Shown here piece by piece: positions 43,382 through 54,303 of a stretch of DNA of 64,000 nt. The notes beneath the pieces are model-generated. The model had not been told where the DNA came from and did no database searches. It saw nothing but the letters and a program-made list of their open reading frames with translations. Source of the stretch: Winogradskyella sp. (GTDB lineage Bacteria > Bacteroidota > Bacteroidia > Flavobacteriales > Flavobacteriaceae); the NCBI RefSeq assembly GCF_003712105.1, contig NZ_RHLG01000006.1:110187-174186 (forward strand), given 5' to 3'. How positions within the stretch are numbered: the first letter of the stretch is position 1; every line of letters begins with the position of its first letter. The position numbers and the translations under genes were made by a program.

Positions 43382-45670
43382 ATGAGATTAAATACTGTAG
43401 CATGTTTTCTGTTTGGCATTTTATATGTAGCTAATATTAATTCTCAAAATGATATATCTGGGTCGCGAGAAATAATTCAAAAGCAAGTAGATTCATTACT
43501 AGGAATAATGACCATAGAAGAAAAAGTGGGTCAGATGAATCTTTACAGCGGATTTTGGGACGCGACTGGACCCGCACCATCAGAAGGAAATGCCCAATTA
43601 AAATACAAGCATATAGAACAAGGGTTAGTTGGTGGTATGTTGAATGTAAGAGGTGTTCGTCAGGTAAAAGCAATTCAGAAAATTGCTGTAGAAAATACCA
43701 GATTAGGTATTCCTTTAATATTTGGATATGATGTAATACATGGTTTAAAAACCATTAGTCCAATTCCTTTAGCTGAGTCTGCTAGTTGGGATTTAGACGT
43801 TATAGAAACGTCTGCACGAATTGCAGCAATTGAGGCTTCTGCTTTTGGTATAAACTGGACTTTTGCTCCAATGGTAGATGTGGGCCGTGACCCTAGATGG
43901 GGAAGAGTTATGGAAGGTGCTGGCGAAGACCCATATTTAGCTAGTAAAATAGCTACTGCAAGAGTCCGTGGTTTTCAAGGCAACGATTTGTCAGCTCCGA
44001 ATACCGTAGCTGCTACTGCAAAACATTTTGCTGCCTATGGTTTTGCGGAAGCTGGTAAAGAATACAATTCAGCAGATATCAGTCAAAGTACTTTATATAA
44101 TGTTGTTTTTCCTCCATTTAGAGCTGCGGTAAAGAGTGATGTCAAAACATTGATGAATTCCTTTAATGAGTTAAATGGAGAACCTGTGACGGCTAGTAAG
44201 TTTTTACAGCGAGATATATTGAAAGAGAAATGGAACTTTGGTGGTTTTGTGGTTTCGGATTGGGCGTCAATTAATGAGCTAATTTCTTGGGGATTGGCCA
44301 AGGACAAAAAAGAAGCAGCAATGTATGCAGCAAAAGCCGGTTCAGACATGGATATGGAAGGCTACGTATATGTGAGTGAATTAGCAGAATTAGTGAAAAA
44401 TGGTGTGGTTTCAGAACAACTTATTGATAACGCTGTAAGCAGGATTTTAAAAGTTAAGTTTGAATTAGGCCTTTTCGAAAACCCATACAAATATTGCAGC
44501 ATTGAAAATCAAAAGAATACGATTTCTTTGAATTCTAAATTTCAAGATTCAGTATTAGAAATTGCCAAGAAATCGATTGTTCTTCTAAAGAATGAAACTA
44601 AGTTACTGCCATTAAAGAAAGAAGGTCAAAAAATAGCTCTTATTGGAGCATTAGCTAATGATAAAAATAGTCCTCTTGGAAGTTGGAGGCTAGCAGCTGA
44701 TGACAATTCTTCAGTGTCAGTATTAGAAGGTATGCAAGCATATACCAAAAACATATTGGTATATGAAAAGGGTGTTGATCTTACTATTGGTAAAACTCAT
44801 TTCGTAAAAGAATTGAATATTAATACATCAGATAGAACTGGTATTAATGAGGCCATCGATTTAGCAAAAGAGAGCGATGTTGTGGTCATGGTTTTAGGAG
44901 AACACGGTTTTCAGAGTGGTGAAGCTAGAAGTAGAACAAATATAGATTTACCTGGGCTACAGCAAGAGCTACTTGAAAGGGTATTTGAGGTTAACGAAAA
45001 TATTGTGCTGGTATTGAATAACGGAAGACCACTTGCAATTCCTTGGGCGGCTAAACATATACCAGCAATTGTTGAAGCCTGGCAATTAGGGTCTCAAGCA
45101 GGAAATGCAATTGCTAAAGTACTTTACGGAGATTATAATCCAAGTGGTAAGTTGCCGATGACATTCCCTAGGAATGTGGGTCAAATACCTATTTATTACA
45201 ATTACAAAAATACAGGTAGACCAAGCAATACAGAAGATAATGTCTTTTGGTCTCACTATAGTGATATAGAAAATACACCTTTATATCCATTTGGTCATGG
45301 ATTGAGTTATACAACTTTTAAGTATAGTAATCTAAGACTAGACAAAAATGAGGTCAAAATTGGCAATAGCATTACGGTAAAGGTAGATTTAACAAATACT
45401 GGTGAATATGATGGTAAAGAAGTAGTGCAGCTCTATATTAGAGATTTATACGCTCAAAATGTAAGACCAGTAAAAGAGTTAAAAGGATTTGAGTTGGTAT
45501 CATTACAAAAAGGTGAATCTAAAACTATTGAGTTTACTTTAGACAAATCCGAATTAGGATATTATGATAACAATGGTGTATTTGTGGTTGAACCTGGAGA
45601 ATTTAAAATATTTATTGGTGGAAGTTCTATAACTTCTCTTGAAACTTCTTTTAAACTTTTAGCAGAATGA
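43382..45670 (+). CDS. bglX: Glycoside hydrolase family 3 beta-glucosidase
   Basis: Exported retaining beta-glucosidase of the BglX type, 762 residues. After a signal peptide (CFLFGILYVANINSQ) comes the GH3 N domain with GYDVIHG, GRDPRWGRVMEGAGEDP, and KHFAAYG, and the nucleophile Asp in GFVVSDW near residue 287. The C domain shows KSIVLLKNE, GEHGFQSGEARSR (acid/base region), and the fibronectin-like C-terminal domain (VVQLYIRDLYAQNVRPVKELKGF). Likely periplasmic, cleaving beta-linked oligosaccharides. The membrane acyltransferase-like gene follows after 9 nt. Confidence 0.94.
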   Translation: MRLNTVACFLFGILYVANINSQNDISGSREIIQKQVDSLLGIMTIEEKVGQMNLYSGFWDATGPAPSEGNAQLKYKHIEQGLVGGMLNVRGVRQVKAIQKIAVENTRLGIPLIFGYDVIHGLKTISPIPLAESASWDLDVIETSARIAAIEASAFGINWTFAPMVDVGRDPRWGRVMEGAGEDPYLASKIATARVRGFQGNDLSAPNTVAATAKHFAAYGFAEAGKEYNSADISQSTLYNVVFPPFRAAVKSDVKTLMNSFNELNGEPVTASKFLQRDILKEKWNFGGFVVSDWASINELISWGLAKDKKEAAMYAAKAGSDMDMEGYVYVSELAELVKNGVVSEQLIDNAVSRILKVKFELGLFENPYKYCSIENQKNTISLNSKFQDSVLEIAKKSIVLLKNETKLLPLKKEGQKIALIGALANDKNSPLGSWRLAADDNSSVSVLEGMQAYTKNILVYEKGVDLTIGKTHFVKELNINTSDRTGINEAIDLAKESDVVVMVLGEHGFQSGEARSRTNIDLPGLQQELLERVFEVNENIVLVLNNGRPLAIPWAAKHIPAIVEAWQLGSQAGNAIAKVLYGDYNPSGKLPMTFPRNVGQIPIYYNYKNTGRPSNTEDNVFWSHYSDIENTPLYPFGHGLSYTTFKYSNLRLDKNEVKIGNSITVKVDLTNTGEYDGKEVVQLYIRDLYAQNVRPVKELKGFELVSLQKGESKTIEFTLDKSELGYYDNNGVFVVEPGEFKIFIGGSSITSLETSFKLLAE

Positions 45671-45679
45671 TAACAGCTT

Positions 45680-46861
45680 ATGGTTAAATCAAATCGAATT
45701 CAATCCATAGACATTTTAAGAGGTTTAGTTATGGTATTCATGGCTTTAGACCATGTGCGTGATTATTTTCATATTAATGCTTTTACTGGTAACTACCCAG
45801 AGAATATGGAATCCACAAATCTTATCCTGTTTGGTACGCGATTTATAACGCATTATTGCGCACCAGTATTTGTGTTTTTGGCTGGCACTTCAGCATTTTT
45901 ATACGGACAAAAGAAGACTAAAGGACAATTGTCTAAATTTTTAATAACTAGAGGCCTTTGGCTCATTTTTGTGGAAATATTTATTAATAATTTCTTGTGG
46001 TGGTTCGATATTACTTTCGGATTTACTAACCTACAAGTTATCTGGGCAATAGGGGTGTGTATGATTGCACTTGGTGTACTTATTTATTTGCCTAAGCGAG
46101 TGATTTTGATATTGGGAATGCTGATAATATTAGGACATAATTTGTTGGATGATATCACTATGCAAGGTACTAGTGCACTCTCTATTATATGGTATTTTTT
46201 ACACCAGAATAATGGTTTCGAAATTGGTGCTGGAAGATTTATGTGGTTTTCCTATCCGGTATTAGCTTGGATAGGTGTTATGGCTTTAGGCTATTGTTTT
46301 GGTGAATTATATAAAAACAATGCAGATGCAACTCTAAGAAAAAAATGGTTACTCTTTATTGGACTTACCGCTATTGCTTTATTCTTCATCTTAAGAACTT
46401 GGAATTTATATGGTGATGGTAATCATTGGTTACCCTATGAAACTACAGAGAAAAGTATTATTTCTTTTTTCAATGTTAGTAAATATCCGCCATCACTAAG
46501 TTTTTTACTTATTACACTTGGGCCAGCATTATTGTTTTTAAGAGCTATAGATACTGTGAAAACAAAATTCACAGATAAGTTATTAGTCTTTGGTCGAGTG
46601 CCTTTCTTCTATTATGTCTTACACATATTTGTAATTCATGTCGTAGCAATAATTGGATTATTAATTACAGGTAAAGATTGGAAACTCATGATTTTAGATA
46701 ATGAGACTTTAAGTACGGGAATGCTTCAAGGTTATGGTTATTCATTATTTACGGTTTATTTGGTTTGGATAGCAATTGTAGTAGCGCTTTATCCTGTTTG
46801 TAAAGCTTATATGAGATACAAAGCTAACAATAGAGATAAGTGGTGGTTAAGTTACTTGTAA
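45680..46861 (+). CDS. Heparan-alpha-glucosaminide N-acetyltransferase-like membrane protein (DUF1624)
   Basis: A 393-residue polytopic membrane protein with about ten hydrophobic helices. The N-terminal RIQSIDILRGLVMVFMALDHVRDYFH matches the DUF1624/HGSNAT family, including the conserved Asp-His pair; other blocks are GTSAFLYG, FGRVPFFYYVLHIFVIH. Members transfer acyl groups across membranes to sugars. The gene is just 9 nt after bglX and may be co-transcribed, suggesting a saccharide-related role; this is inference. Confidence 0.86.
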   Translation: MVKSNRIQSIDILRGLVMVFMALDHVRDYFHINAFTGNYPENMESTNLILFGTRFITHYCAPVFVFLAGTSAFLYGQKKTKGQLSKFLITRGLWLIFVEIFINNFLWWFDITFGFTNLQVIWAIGVCMIALGVLIYLPKRVILILGMLIILGHNLLDDITMQGTSALSIIWYFLHQNNGFEIGAGRFMWFSYPVLAWIGVMALGYCFGELYKNNADATLRKKWLLFIGLTAIALFFILRTWNLYGDGNHWLPYETTEKSIISFFNVSKYPPSLSFLLITLGPALLFLRAIDTVKTKFTDKLLVFGRVPFFYYVLHIFVIHVVAIIGLLITGKDWKLMILDNETLSTGMLQGYGYSLFTVYLVWIAIVVALYPVCKAYMRYKANNRDKWWLSYL

Positions 46862-46923
46862 CGTTTTAGGGTGTTTAAGCACATATAACTGTAATGACAT
46901 CAACTCTTTAAAACTAATATATC

Positions 46924-47115
46924 ATGGGACTATTCTGGGATCTTATTCAACAAAGCGAAATAGAAAACCAAAAAAATAAAGCAGCGTCTTTAGAACAACG
47001 TGTTGCTGATTTAGAGCACGAACTCGAAAAAACGCAAGACCTACTGCTAAGAACTTTACGTGTTTTAGAAGAACGCTCAGGACAAGATATAGATAATGAT
47101 GGTGTTATAGGATAG
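46924..47115 (+). CDS. Small coiled-coil protein with C-terminal DxDxDG loop
   Basis: A 63-residue protein. Residues about 10-50 form a strongly predicted coiled coil (SLEQRVADLEHELEKTQDLLL). The end, GQDIDNDGVIG, has the spacing of a calcium-binding EF-hand/dockerin-type loop (D-x-D-x-D-G). No signal peptide or membrane helix. Function unknown. It has its own ATG, and lies 62 nt after the acyltransferase-like gene; it is followed by a nearly 300-nt AT-rich region before gyrB. Confidence 0.72.
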   Translation: MGLFWDLIQQSEIENQKNKAASLEQRVADLEHELEKTQDLLLRTLRVLEERSGQDIDNDGVIG

Positions 47116-47340
47116 AGATTTAAATCCTTCCATTAGATACCTAATTTAAGACATAATAGAGGTGAAATAATCCGTTCTAACGTACTTTTCTAATTTCCAA
47201 TTTTTAGAACAGAAAAATTTTCATTAAAATTTAATTTAAGCTACTTTTTAGCGTTTTTAAGCCATTTTTATAAATATTAAAATTGTTAATAAATAAGTAA
47301 TAAATGTCTTAAAACGCTTAAAAATGGCTTATTAAAGTGT

Positions 47341-47348
47341 TATCTTTG
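47341..47348 (+). promoter_or_regulatory. Candidate -7 element of gyrB
   Basis: TATCTTTG, exact TAnnTTTG match, 63 nt before the gyrB ATG. Confidence 0.5.
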
Positions 47349-47354
47349 TATATG

Positions 47355-47382
47355 AATCGCCCTTAGAATGGGCGATTTTTTT
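47355..47382 (+). terminator. Terminator-like hairpin in the gyrB leader
   Basis: An 8-bp perfect stem with a 7-nt loop and a T-run (five T beyond the stem), 28 nt before gyrB. It may terminate read-through from upstream, or attenuate gyrB; sequence alone cannot tell which. Confidence 0.6.
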
Positions 47383-47389
47383 ACGATAG

Positions 47390-49348
<1,959 letters not shown>

Positions 49349-49368
49349 ATTTTTCTAAAAAAATAACG

Positions 49369-49400
49369 AAAGGCAACTGCGATAAACAGTTGCCTTTTTT
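49369..49400 (+). terminator. Rho-independent terminator of gyrB
   Basis: AAAGGCAACTG (49369-49379) pairs with CAGTTGCCTTT (49387-49397), then TTT. 20 nt after the stop. Confidence 0.92.
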
Positions 49401-49426
49401 ATTTTAGATTACCTAAATATTTATTA

Positions 49427-49456
49427 TTGAATTCTGCCTCTAAAGCCTTAAATTTG
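49427..49456 (+). promoter_or_regulatory. mdh promoter (TTG -33 and TAAATTTG -7)
   Basis: TTG at 49427-49429 and the exact -7 element TAAATTTG at 49449-49456 are separated by 19 nt, inside the published flavobacterial spacing range. The mdh ATG lies 37 nt downstream. This is the best two-box promoter I found in the window. Confidence 0.6.
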
Positions 49457-49493
49457 TGCTTCAAAATTTAATAACTCAAAAAATCACATAAAA

Positions 49494-50420
49494 ATGAAAG
49501 TTACAGTTGTAGGCGCTGGTGCCGTTGGAGCAAGTTGTGCAGAATATATTGCTATTAAAAATTTCGCTTCAGAAGTTGTATTGTTAGATATCAAAGAAGG
49601 TTATGCTGAAGGAAAAGCAATGGATCTTATGCAAACAGCCTCTTTAAATGGTTTTGATACAAAAATCACAGGAAGCACAAGCGATTACTCTAAAACTGCA
49701 AATAGTGATATTTGTGTGATTACTTCTGGTATTCCTAGAAAACCGGGTATGACTCGCGAAGAACTTATAGGCATTAATGCAGGTATCGTAAAAACCGTTT
49801 CGGCGAGTTTGGTTGAGCATTCTCCAAATACAATTTTAATTGTTGTTAGTAACCCAATGGATACAATGACGTATTTGGTTCATAAAACTACAGATTTACC
49901 AAAGCATAAAATTATTGGTATGGGCGGCGCATTAGATTCTGCACGTTTTAAGTACAGACTAGCTGAAGCTTTAGAAGCACCTATTAGCGATGTCGATGGT
50001 ATGGTTATCGGTGGCCATAGTGATAAAGGTATGGTACCATTAACGTCTCATGCAACAAGAAACTCAATTAAAGTGTCAGAATTTTTATCAGAAGAGCGTT
50101 TAGCTCAAGTAGCTTCAGATACTAAAGTTGGTGGTGCAACATTGACTAAATTATTAGGTACATCAGCTTGGTATGCTCCAGGTGCTGCTGTATCTGGTTT
50201 GGTTCAGGCTATTGCGTGTGACCAAAAGAAAATTTTCCCTTGTTCAACATTGTTAAATGGTGAGTATGGACTAAGTGATTTATGTATAGGTGTACCAGTT
50301 GTGCTAGGGCGTAATGGTATTGAAAAAATCGTTGATGTACCATTAAGTGATGCCGAAAAAGTACATATGGCAGAAAGTGCAGAAGGTGTTAAGAAAACAA
50401 ATGGATTATTACAATTGTAA
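49494..50420 (+). CDS. mdh: Malate dehydrogenase (NAD-dependent, LDH-like)
   Basis: Oxidises malate to oxaloacetate in the TCA cycle. The 308 residues have the NAD-binding GAGAVGASCAEYI at the N-terminus, the substrate-loop Arg in IPRKPGMTREEL near residue 80, VVSNPMDTMTYL, LDSARFKYRLAE with the catalytic Asp/Arg, and the catalytic His in VIGGHSDKGMV near 177. The loop Arg (PRKPGMTRE) marks malate over lactate. Monocistronic between terminators. Confidence 0.97.
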   Translation: MKVTVVGAGAVGASCAEYIAIKNFASEVVLLDIKEGYAEGKAMDLMQTASLNGFDTKITGSTSDYSKTANSDICVITSGIPRKPGMTREELIGINAGIVKTVSASLVEHSPNTILIVVSNPMDTMTYLVHKTTDLPKHKIIGMGGALDSARFKYRLAEALEAPISDVDGMVIGGHSDKGMVPLTSHATRNSIKVSEFLSEERLAQVASDTKVGGATLTKLLGTSAWYAPGAAVSGLVQAIACDQKKIFPCSTLLNGEYGLSDLCIGVPVVLGRNGIEKIVDVPLSDAEKVHMAESAEGVKKTNGLLQL

Positions 50421-50440
50421 TTTTAGCTTATAAATAACTA

Positions 50441-50470
50441 AAAAGGACCGTTAAACACGGTCTTTTTTTT
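50441..50470 (+). terminator. Rho-independent terminator of mdh
   Basis: AAAAGGACCG (50441-50450) and CGGTCTTTTT (50458-50467) form a stem with one G-U pair and a 7-nt loop, then TTT. It is 20 nt after the stop. Confidence 0.9.
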
Positions 50471-50481
50471 ATATTTGGCGC

Positions 50482-51075
50482 GTGAAAATAAAAAGGTACA
50501 TATTTAGCCTTGTCTTAAGCTTAACAGTTTTGGGTGTTATACAACACTTCCAACAACCTGTAGCTAATCAAGAAATTGTACTTCAATTTACTTCCGAAAG
50601 TTTCTCCGATTCAGAAACAGATACCTCATTAGAAGTCATATCTAAAACGCTCAGATCTATTGGTGTTGATGATATTTCAATCTCATCTCATGACAATCAG
50701 TTTTATCGAATTGCATATCATAGTAATGAATCTGTTTCTAAGATAAAGCAAATACTTTCTGAAAACGCAGAGATTAATTTTAATACGTCTTCTGAGCCAT
50801 CTAATGAAAACTCTGGAGATTTTAATCTCGACGTTTTTAAATTAGGAGTAAACAATTCTAAGACATGGGACTTTGAAGGTTTACAAGTACAATCTTTAAA
50901 CCTAAAGAGCGATCGCTCTTTCTATCCTGATGTATATAAATTTCAAATCATAGAAGATGATCAGGTATCATTCTTTGATATTTCGGTTGCTTATAATTGT
51001 AACAAACATATAGCATTTGTTTCAGACAATACATCTCACAATATTCCTGAAGTAAGAGCAGGGCCATCATCTTAA
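50482..51075 (+). CDS. Exported protein of unknown function upstream of secDF
   Basis: A 197-residue protein with a signal sequence or anchor (MKIKRYIFSLVLSLTVLGVI; GTG start at 50482, first residue Met). The middle part, ISKTLRSIGVDDISISSHDNQFYRIAYHSNESVSKIKQILS followed by NAEINFN, has the same order of elements as the SecD P1 region (VLRNRIDGFGV, SGRILLELPG, VVDIITKTAQLQFWE) encoded next door. I infer a possible ferredoxin-like relationship, which is not proven. It lies 160 nt before secDF on the same strand. Confidence 0.68.
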   Translation: MKIKRYIFSLVLSLTVLGVIQHFQQPVANQEIVLQFTSESFSDSETDTSLEVISKTLRSIGVDDISISSHDNQFYRIAYHSNESVSKIKQILSENAEINFNTSSEPSNENSGDFNLDVFKLGVNNSKTWDFEGLQVQSLNLKSDRSFYPDVYKFQIIEDDQVSFFDISVAYNCNKHIAFVSDNTSHNIPEVRAGPSS

Positions 51076-51176
51076 TTATCTTTCAAAACTATTAATAGAG
51101 TTCAGATACTATTCAAATAAAAGTATTTGAAGTATTGCGATTTGAACTCACATTCAATTTTAAATTTTATAACAAT

Positions 51177-51220
51177 TACCGAATTGTCAAACTGGGCGCA
51201 GTCGAAGAGTTGATTCGGTA
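51177..51220 (+). repeat. REP-like hairpin with GGGCGCAGTCGAAG core before secDF
   Basis: TACCGAAT (51177-51184) and ATTCGGTA (51213-51220) form a perfect 8-bp outer stem, extended inward by partial pairing (CAAACT with AGTTG). The centre holds GGGCGCAGTCGAAG, a motif I associate from general knowledge with short dispersed intergenic repeats in flavobacterial genomes. GC-rich relative to its surroundings. It ends 14 nt before the secDF ATG. No other copy was noticed in this window. Confidence 0.6.
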
Positions 51221-51234
51221 TAAAACAAAAAACA

Positions 51235-54200
51235 ATGCAAAATAAAGGATTAGTCAAGCTATTTGCTTTACTATTTGGATTGGTAAGTATCTATCAATTA
51301 TCATTTACGTTTAAAGCAAATCAGATTGAAAAAGAAGCAAAACAATTTGCGCAGTCTAATTACACAGAAAGCGCAGACGTTAATGCTGCCGAATTACGTT
51401 ATCTAGACTCATTAAATACCCTTGAGGTATATAATTTAGGTGTAAGTAAGTTTACGTATAGTGACGTTAAGGATAATGCTATGAACTTAGGTCTTGACCT
51501 TAAAGGTGGTATTAACGCTATTATTGAAATTTCAGTAAAGGACATCTTAAAAGGATTAGCTAATAATAGTAAAGATCCAGTTTTTAATCAAGCTTTAGAG
51601 AGAGCTACTGAGATTCAAAAAGATGCACAAGAATCTTACTTAGAGTCTTTTTATACAGCTTTTGATGAATTAAAAGGAGATACTAAGTTAGCGTCTCCAG
51701 ATATATTTGCTAACCGTACCTTAAGTGATGATGTTACATTTAACATGTCTGATGATGAGGTAAAAAGTATTATTACTCGTAAAGTAGATGAATCTATTGT
51801 ATCGGCTTTTGAAGTATTACGTAATCGTATTGATGGATTTGGAGTAACATCTCCAAACATTCAACGTTTAGGAAATTCTGGTCGTATATTATTAGAACTA
51901 CCTGGCGCTAGAGATAGAGACCGTGTTGTAGATATCATTACTAAAACAGCGCAACTACAATTCTGGGAAACCTACCAAGTTCAGGATTTAGCCAGTTATT
52001 TAATTCAGGTTAACCAACGTTTATTGGAGGCTCAACAAGCAAAAACAGAAACTTCAACTGAGACTACTGAAGAAGGTGAAGCAGCTGAAGAACAAGATTC
52101 TACATCTAGTGTTATTGACGAAATAACGGGGCAAATTGAACAAGATTCAACTAATGTTCAAGAAGATGTAAATCCATTAGGGATACAAGGAATTGGTCAA
52201 GGTGGTCCAGTAATAGGTACGTTCCTAGCTAAAGATTCTGCTGAGGTAATGAAAAAGTTGGAAGCTAATAGAGATTTATTACCGGCAGAGCAACGTTATG
52301 TAAGATTTGCATGGGGAAAGCCTGCTGATAAAGAGTCTGAGTTTGTAGAACTTTATGCACTTAAAAGTAACAGAGACAATGTGCCAGAATTAAGTGGTGC
52401 AGTTATAACTGATGCACGCCAAGATTATGACCCACGTAATCGTCCTGCAGTAAGCATGCAAATGAATTCCAAAGGTGCTAAGATATGGGAAGATATGACT
52501 ACTGTGGCATATAATGAAAGAGGTAATATAGCCATAGTATTAGACAACATCGTATACTCTGCACCAGGCGTGACTACAGGGCCAATAGCAGGTGGTAATT
52601 CTCAGATTTCAGGTTCATTTACGCTTCAAGAAGCAACCGACTTAGCAAATGTATTAAGAGCAGGTAAATTACCAGCTTCAGCTGAGATAGTTCAAGCAGA
52701 TGAGGTTGGGCCATCATTAGGTCAAGAAGCTATAGACTCTGGTATGATATCTTTTGCTTTAGCGCTTGCGTTCGTATTATTATGGATGATATTCTATTAT
52801 GGCAAAGCTGGTGGATTTGCAGACGTAGCATTACTATTAAATATTCTTTTAATATTTGGTGTACTCTCAGGTTTAGGTGCAGTATTAACATTACCAGGTA
52901 TAGCGGGTATTGTATTAACTATTGGTATTTCGGTAGATGCTAACGTACTTATCTTTGAGCGCATACGAGAAGAGCTGGCCAAAGGCAAAGGTCAAAAAGA
53001 GGCGATTAAAGATGGTTTTGCTAATGCATTGTCTTCTATCCTTGATGCAAACATCACTACAGGTTTAACGGCATTAATACTATTTGTATTTGGTACAGGA
53101 CCAATTAAAGGTTTTGCAACAACATTAATCATTGGTATTTTAACCTCATTATTTACAGCGATATTTATTACTAGATTATTGATTGACTGGTATGCAAATC
53201 GTGGTGGTAGATTAGACTTCTCTACAGCTCTAACTAAAGGCTTCTTGCAGAATGTAAATATCAATTTCTTAGGAAAACGTAAGATTGCTTATGTGATTTC
53301 AGGACTATTAATTACAGCTGGTATTGCATCTTTATTCACAAATAATTTAGATCAAGGTATTGATTTTGTTGGAGGTAGAACGTACCAAGTGCGTTTTGCA
53401 CAGACTGTAAGTACTGAAGAGGTAGCTAAAACATTAAATGATCCAGCAGTTTTTGGTAGTGCAGAAGTAAAAACGATTGGGAATGATAATGAATTAAAAA
53501 TATCAACTAAATATTTAGTAGAAGATAATTCTACCGAAGCTGACGAGAAAGTACAGTCTACGTTATTTGAAGCATTAGTTCCATATTTACCTGATGGAAT
53601 GACTTATGAAGAATTCTTAGATGGTTCTGGAGATGCTAACATTGGGAAACGTTTATCAAGTAAAGTAAGTCCTACAATTGCGGATGATATTAAGAAGTCA
53701 TCTTTCTGGGCAATTTTAGGGTCTTTAGTTGTAGTATTCTTATACATCTTAATACGATTTAAGCGTTGGCAATTCTCACTTGGAGCTGTAGCTGCAGTAT
53801 TCCACGATGTATTAATTGTATTAGGTATTTTCTCAATAGCTTGGAAGTTTATGCCATTTAGTATGGAAATAGACCAAGCCTTTATCGCAGCAATCTTAAC
53901 GGTAATTGGTTACTCACTTAACGATACTGTGGTTGTTTTCGATAGAATTAGAGAGTTCTTAAACGAACATACAAGTTGGGAGTTTGGTAGAACAATTAAT
54001 GCATCTTTAAATAGTACATTAAGTAGAACATTAAATACATCTTTAACAACATTGGTGGTATTATTAGCGATGTTCTTCCTAGGTGCCGATTCGCTTAAAG
54101 GATTCTTATTTGCCTTAATAGTTGGTGTGCTAGTTGGTACATATTCGTCGTTATTTATTGCGACACCAATAATGTACGATACCGCTAAGAAAGGTGATGC

Positions 54201-54252
54201 AGCTGAATCTTTAAAGAAGAAAGTTAAAGAAGAAGATGAAGAAGAGGCGTAA
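51235..54252 (+). CDS. secDF: Protein translocase SecDF (fused)
   Basis: Proton-driven accessory of the Sec translocon that pulls exported proteins into the periplasm. The 1005-residue SecD-SecF fusion, normal in Bacteroidota, shows: TM1, P1 domain with GLDLKGGINAIIEIS, an acidic low-complexity insert (about residues 275-315, TETTEEGEAAEEQDS), P4-like region, the SecD membrane part with ISVDANVLIFERIREE, then SecF with GIDFVGGRTYQVRF, IGYSLNDTVVVFDRIRE and the final helices. The acidic tail KVKEEDEEEA is unusual but plausible. A dispersed-repeat hairpin lies just upstream. Confidence 0.97.
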   Translation: MQNKGLVKLFALLFGLVSIYQLSFTFKANQIEKEAKQFAQSNYTESADVNAAELRYLDSLNTLEVYNLGVSKFTYSDVKDNAMNLGLDLKGGINAIIEISVKDILKGLANNSKDPVFNQALERATEIQKDAQESYLESFYTAFDELKGDTKLASPDIFANRTLSDDVTFNMSDDEVKSIITRKVDESIVSAFEVLRNRIDGFGVTSPNIQRLGNSGRILLELPGARDRDRVVDIITKTAQLQFWETYQVQDLASYLIQVNQRLLEAQQAKTETSTETTEEGEAAEEQDSTSSVIDEITGQIEQDSTNVQEDVNPLGIQGIGQGGPVIGTFLAKDSAEVMKKLEANRDLLPAEQRYVRFAWGKPADKESEFVELYALKSNRDNVPELSGAVITDARQDYDPRNRPAVSMQMNSKGAKIWEDMTTVAYNERGNIAIVLDNIVYSAPGVTTGPIAGGNSQISGSFTLQEATDLANVLRAGKLPASAEIVQADEVGPSLGQEAIDSGMISFALALAFVLLWMIFYYGKAGGFADVALLLNILLIFGVLSGLGAVLTLPGIAGIVLTIGISVDANVLIFERIREELAKGKGQKEAIKDGFANALSSILDANITTGLTALILFVFGTGPIKGFATTLIIGILTSLFTAIFITRLLIDWYANRGGRLDFSTALTKGFLQNVNINFLGKRKIAYVISGLLITAGIASLFTNNLDQGIDFVGGRTYQVRFAQTVSTEEVAKTLNDPAVFGSAEVKTIGNDNELKISTKYLVEDNSTEADEKVQSTLFEALVPYLPDGMTYEEFLDGSGDANIGKRLSSKVSPTIADDIKKSSFWAILGSLVVVFLYILIRFKRWQFSLGAVAAVFHDVLIVLGIFSIAWKFMPFSMEIDQAFIAAILTVIGYSLNDTVVVFDRIREFLNEHTSWEFGRTINASLNSTLSRTLNTSLTTLVVLLAMFFLGADSLKGFLFALIVGVLVGTYSSLFIATPIMYDTAKKGDAAESLKKKVKEEDEEEA

Positions 54253-54274
54253 CAAAACCTCAAATCATATAACT

Positions 54275-54303
54275 AAAAAAGGCTGCAATTTGCAGCCTTT
54301 TTT
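54275..54303. terminator. Bidirectional terminator after secDF
   Basis: AAAAAAGGCTGCA (54275-54287) and TGCAGCCTTTTTT (54291-54303) form a perfect 13-bp stem with a 3-nt loop. The end overlaps the stop codon of the convergent DUF192 gene, so one hairpin could serve both transcripts. Confidence 0.92.
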
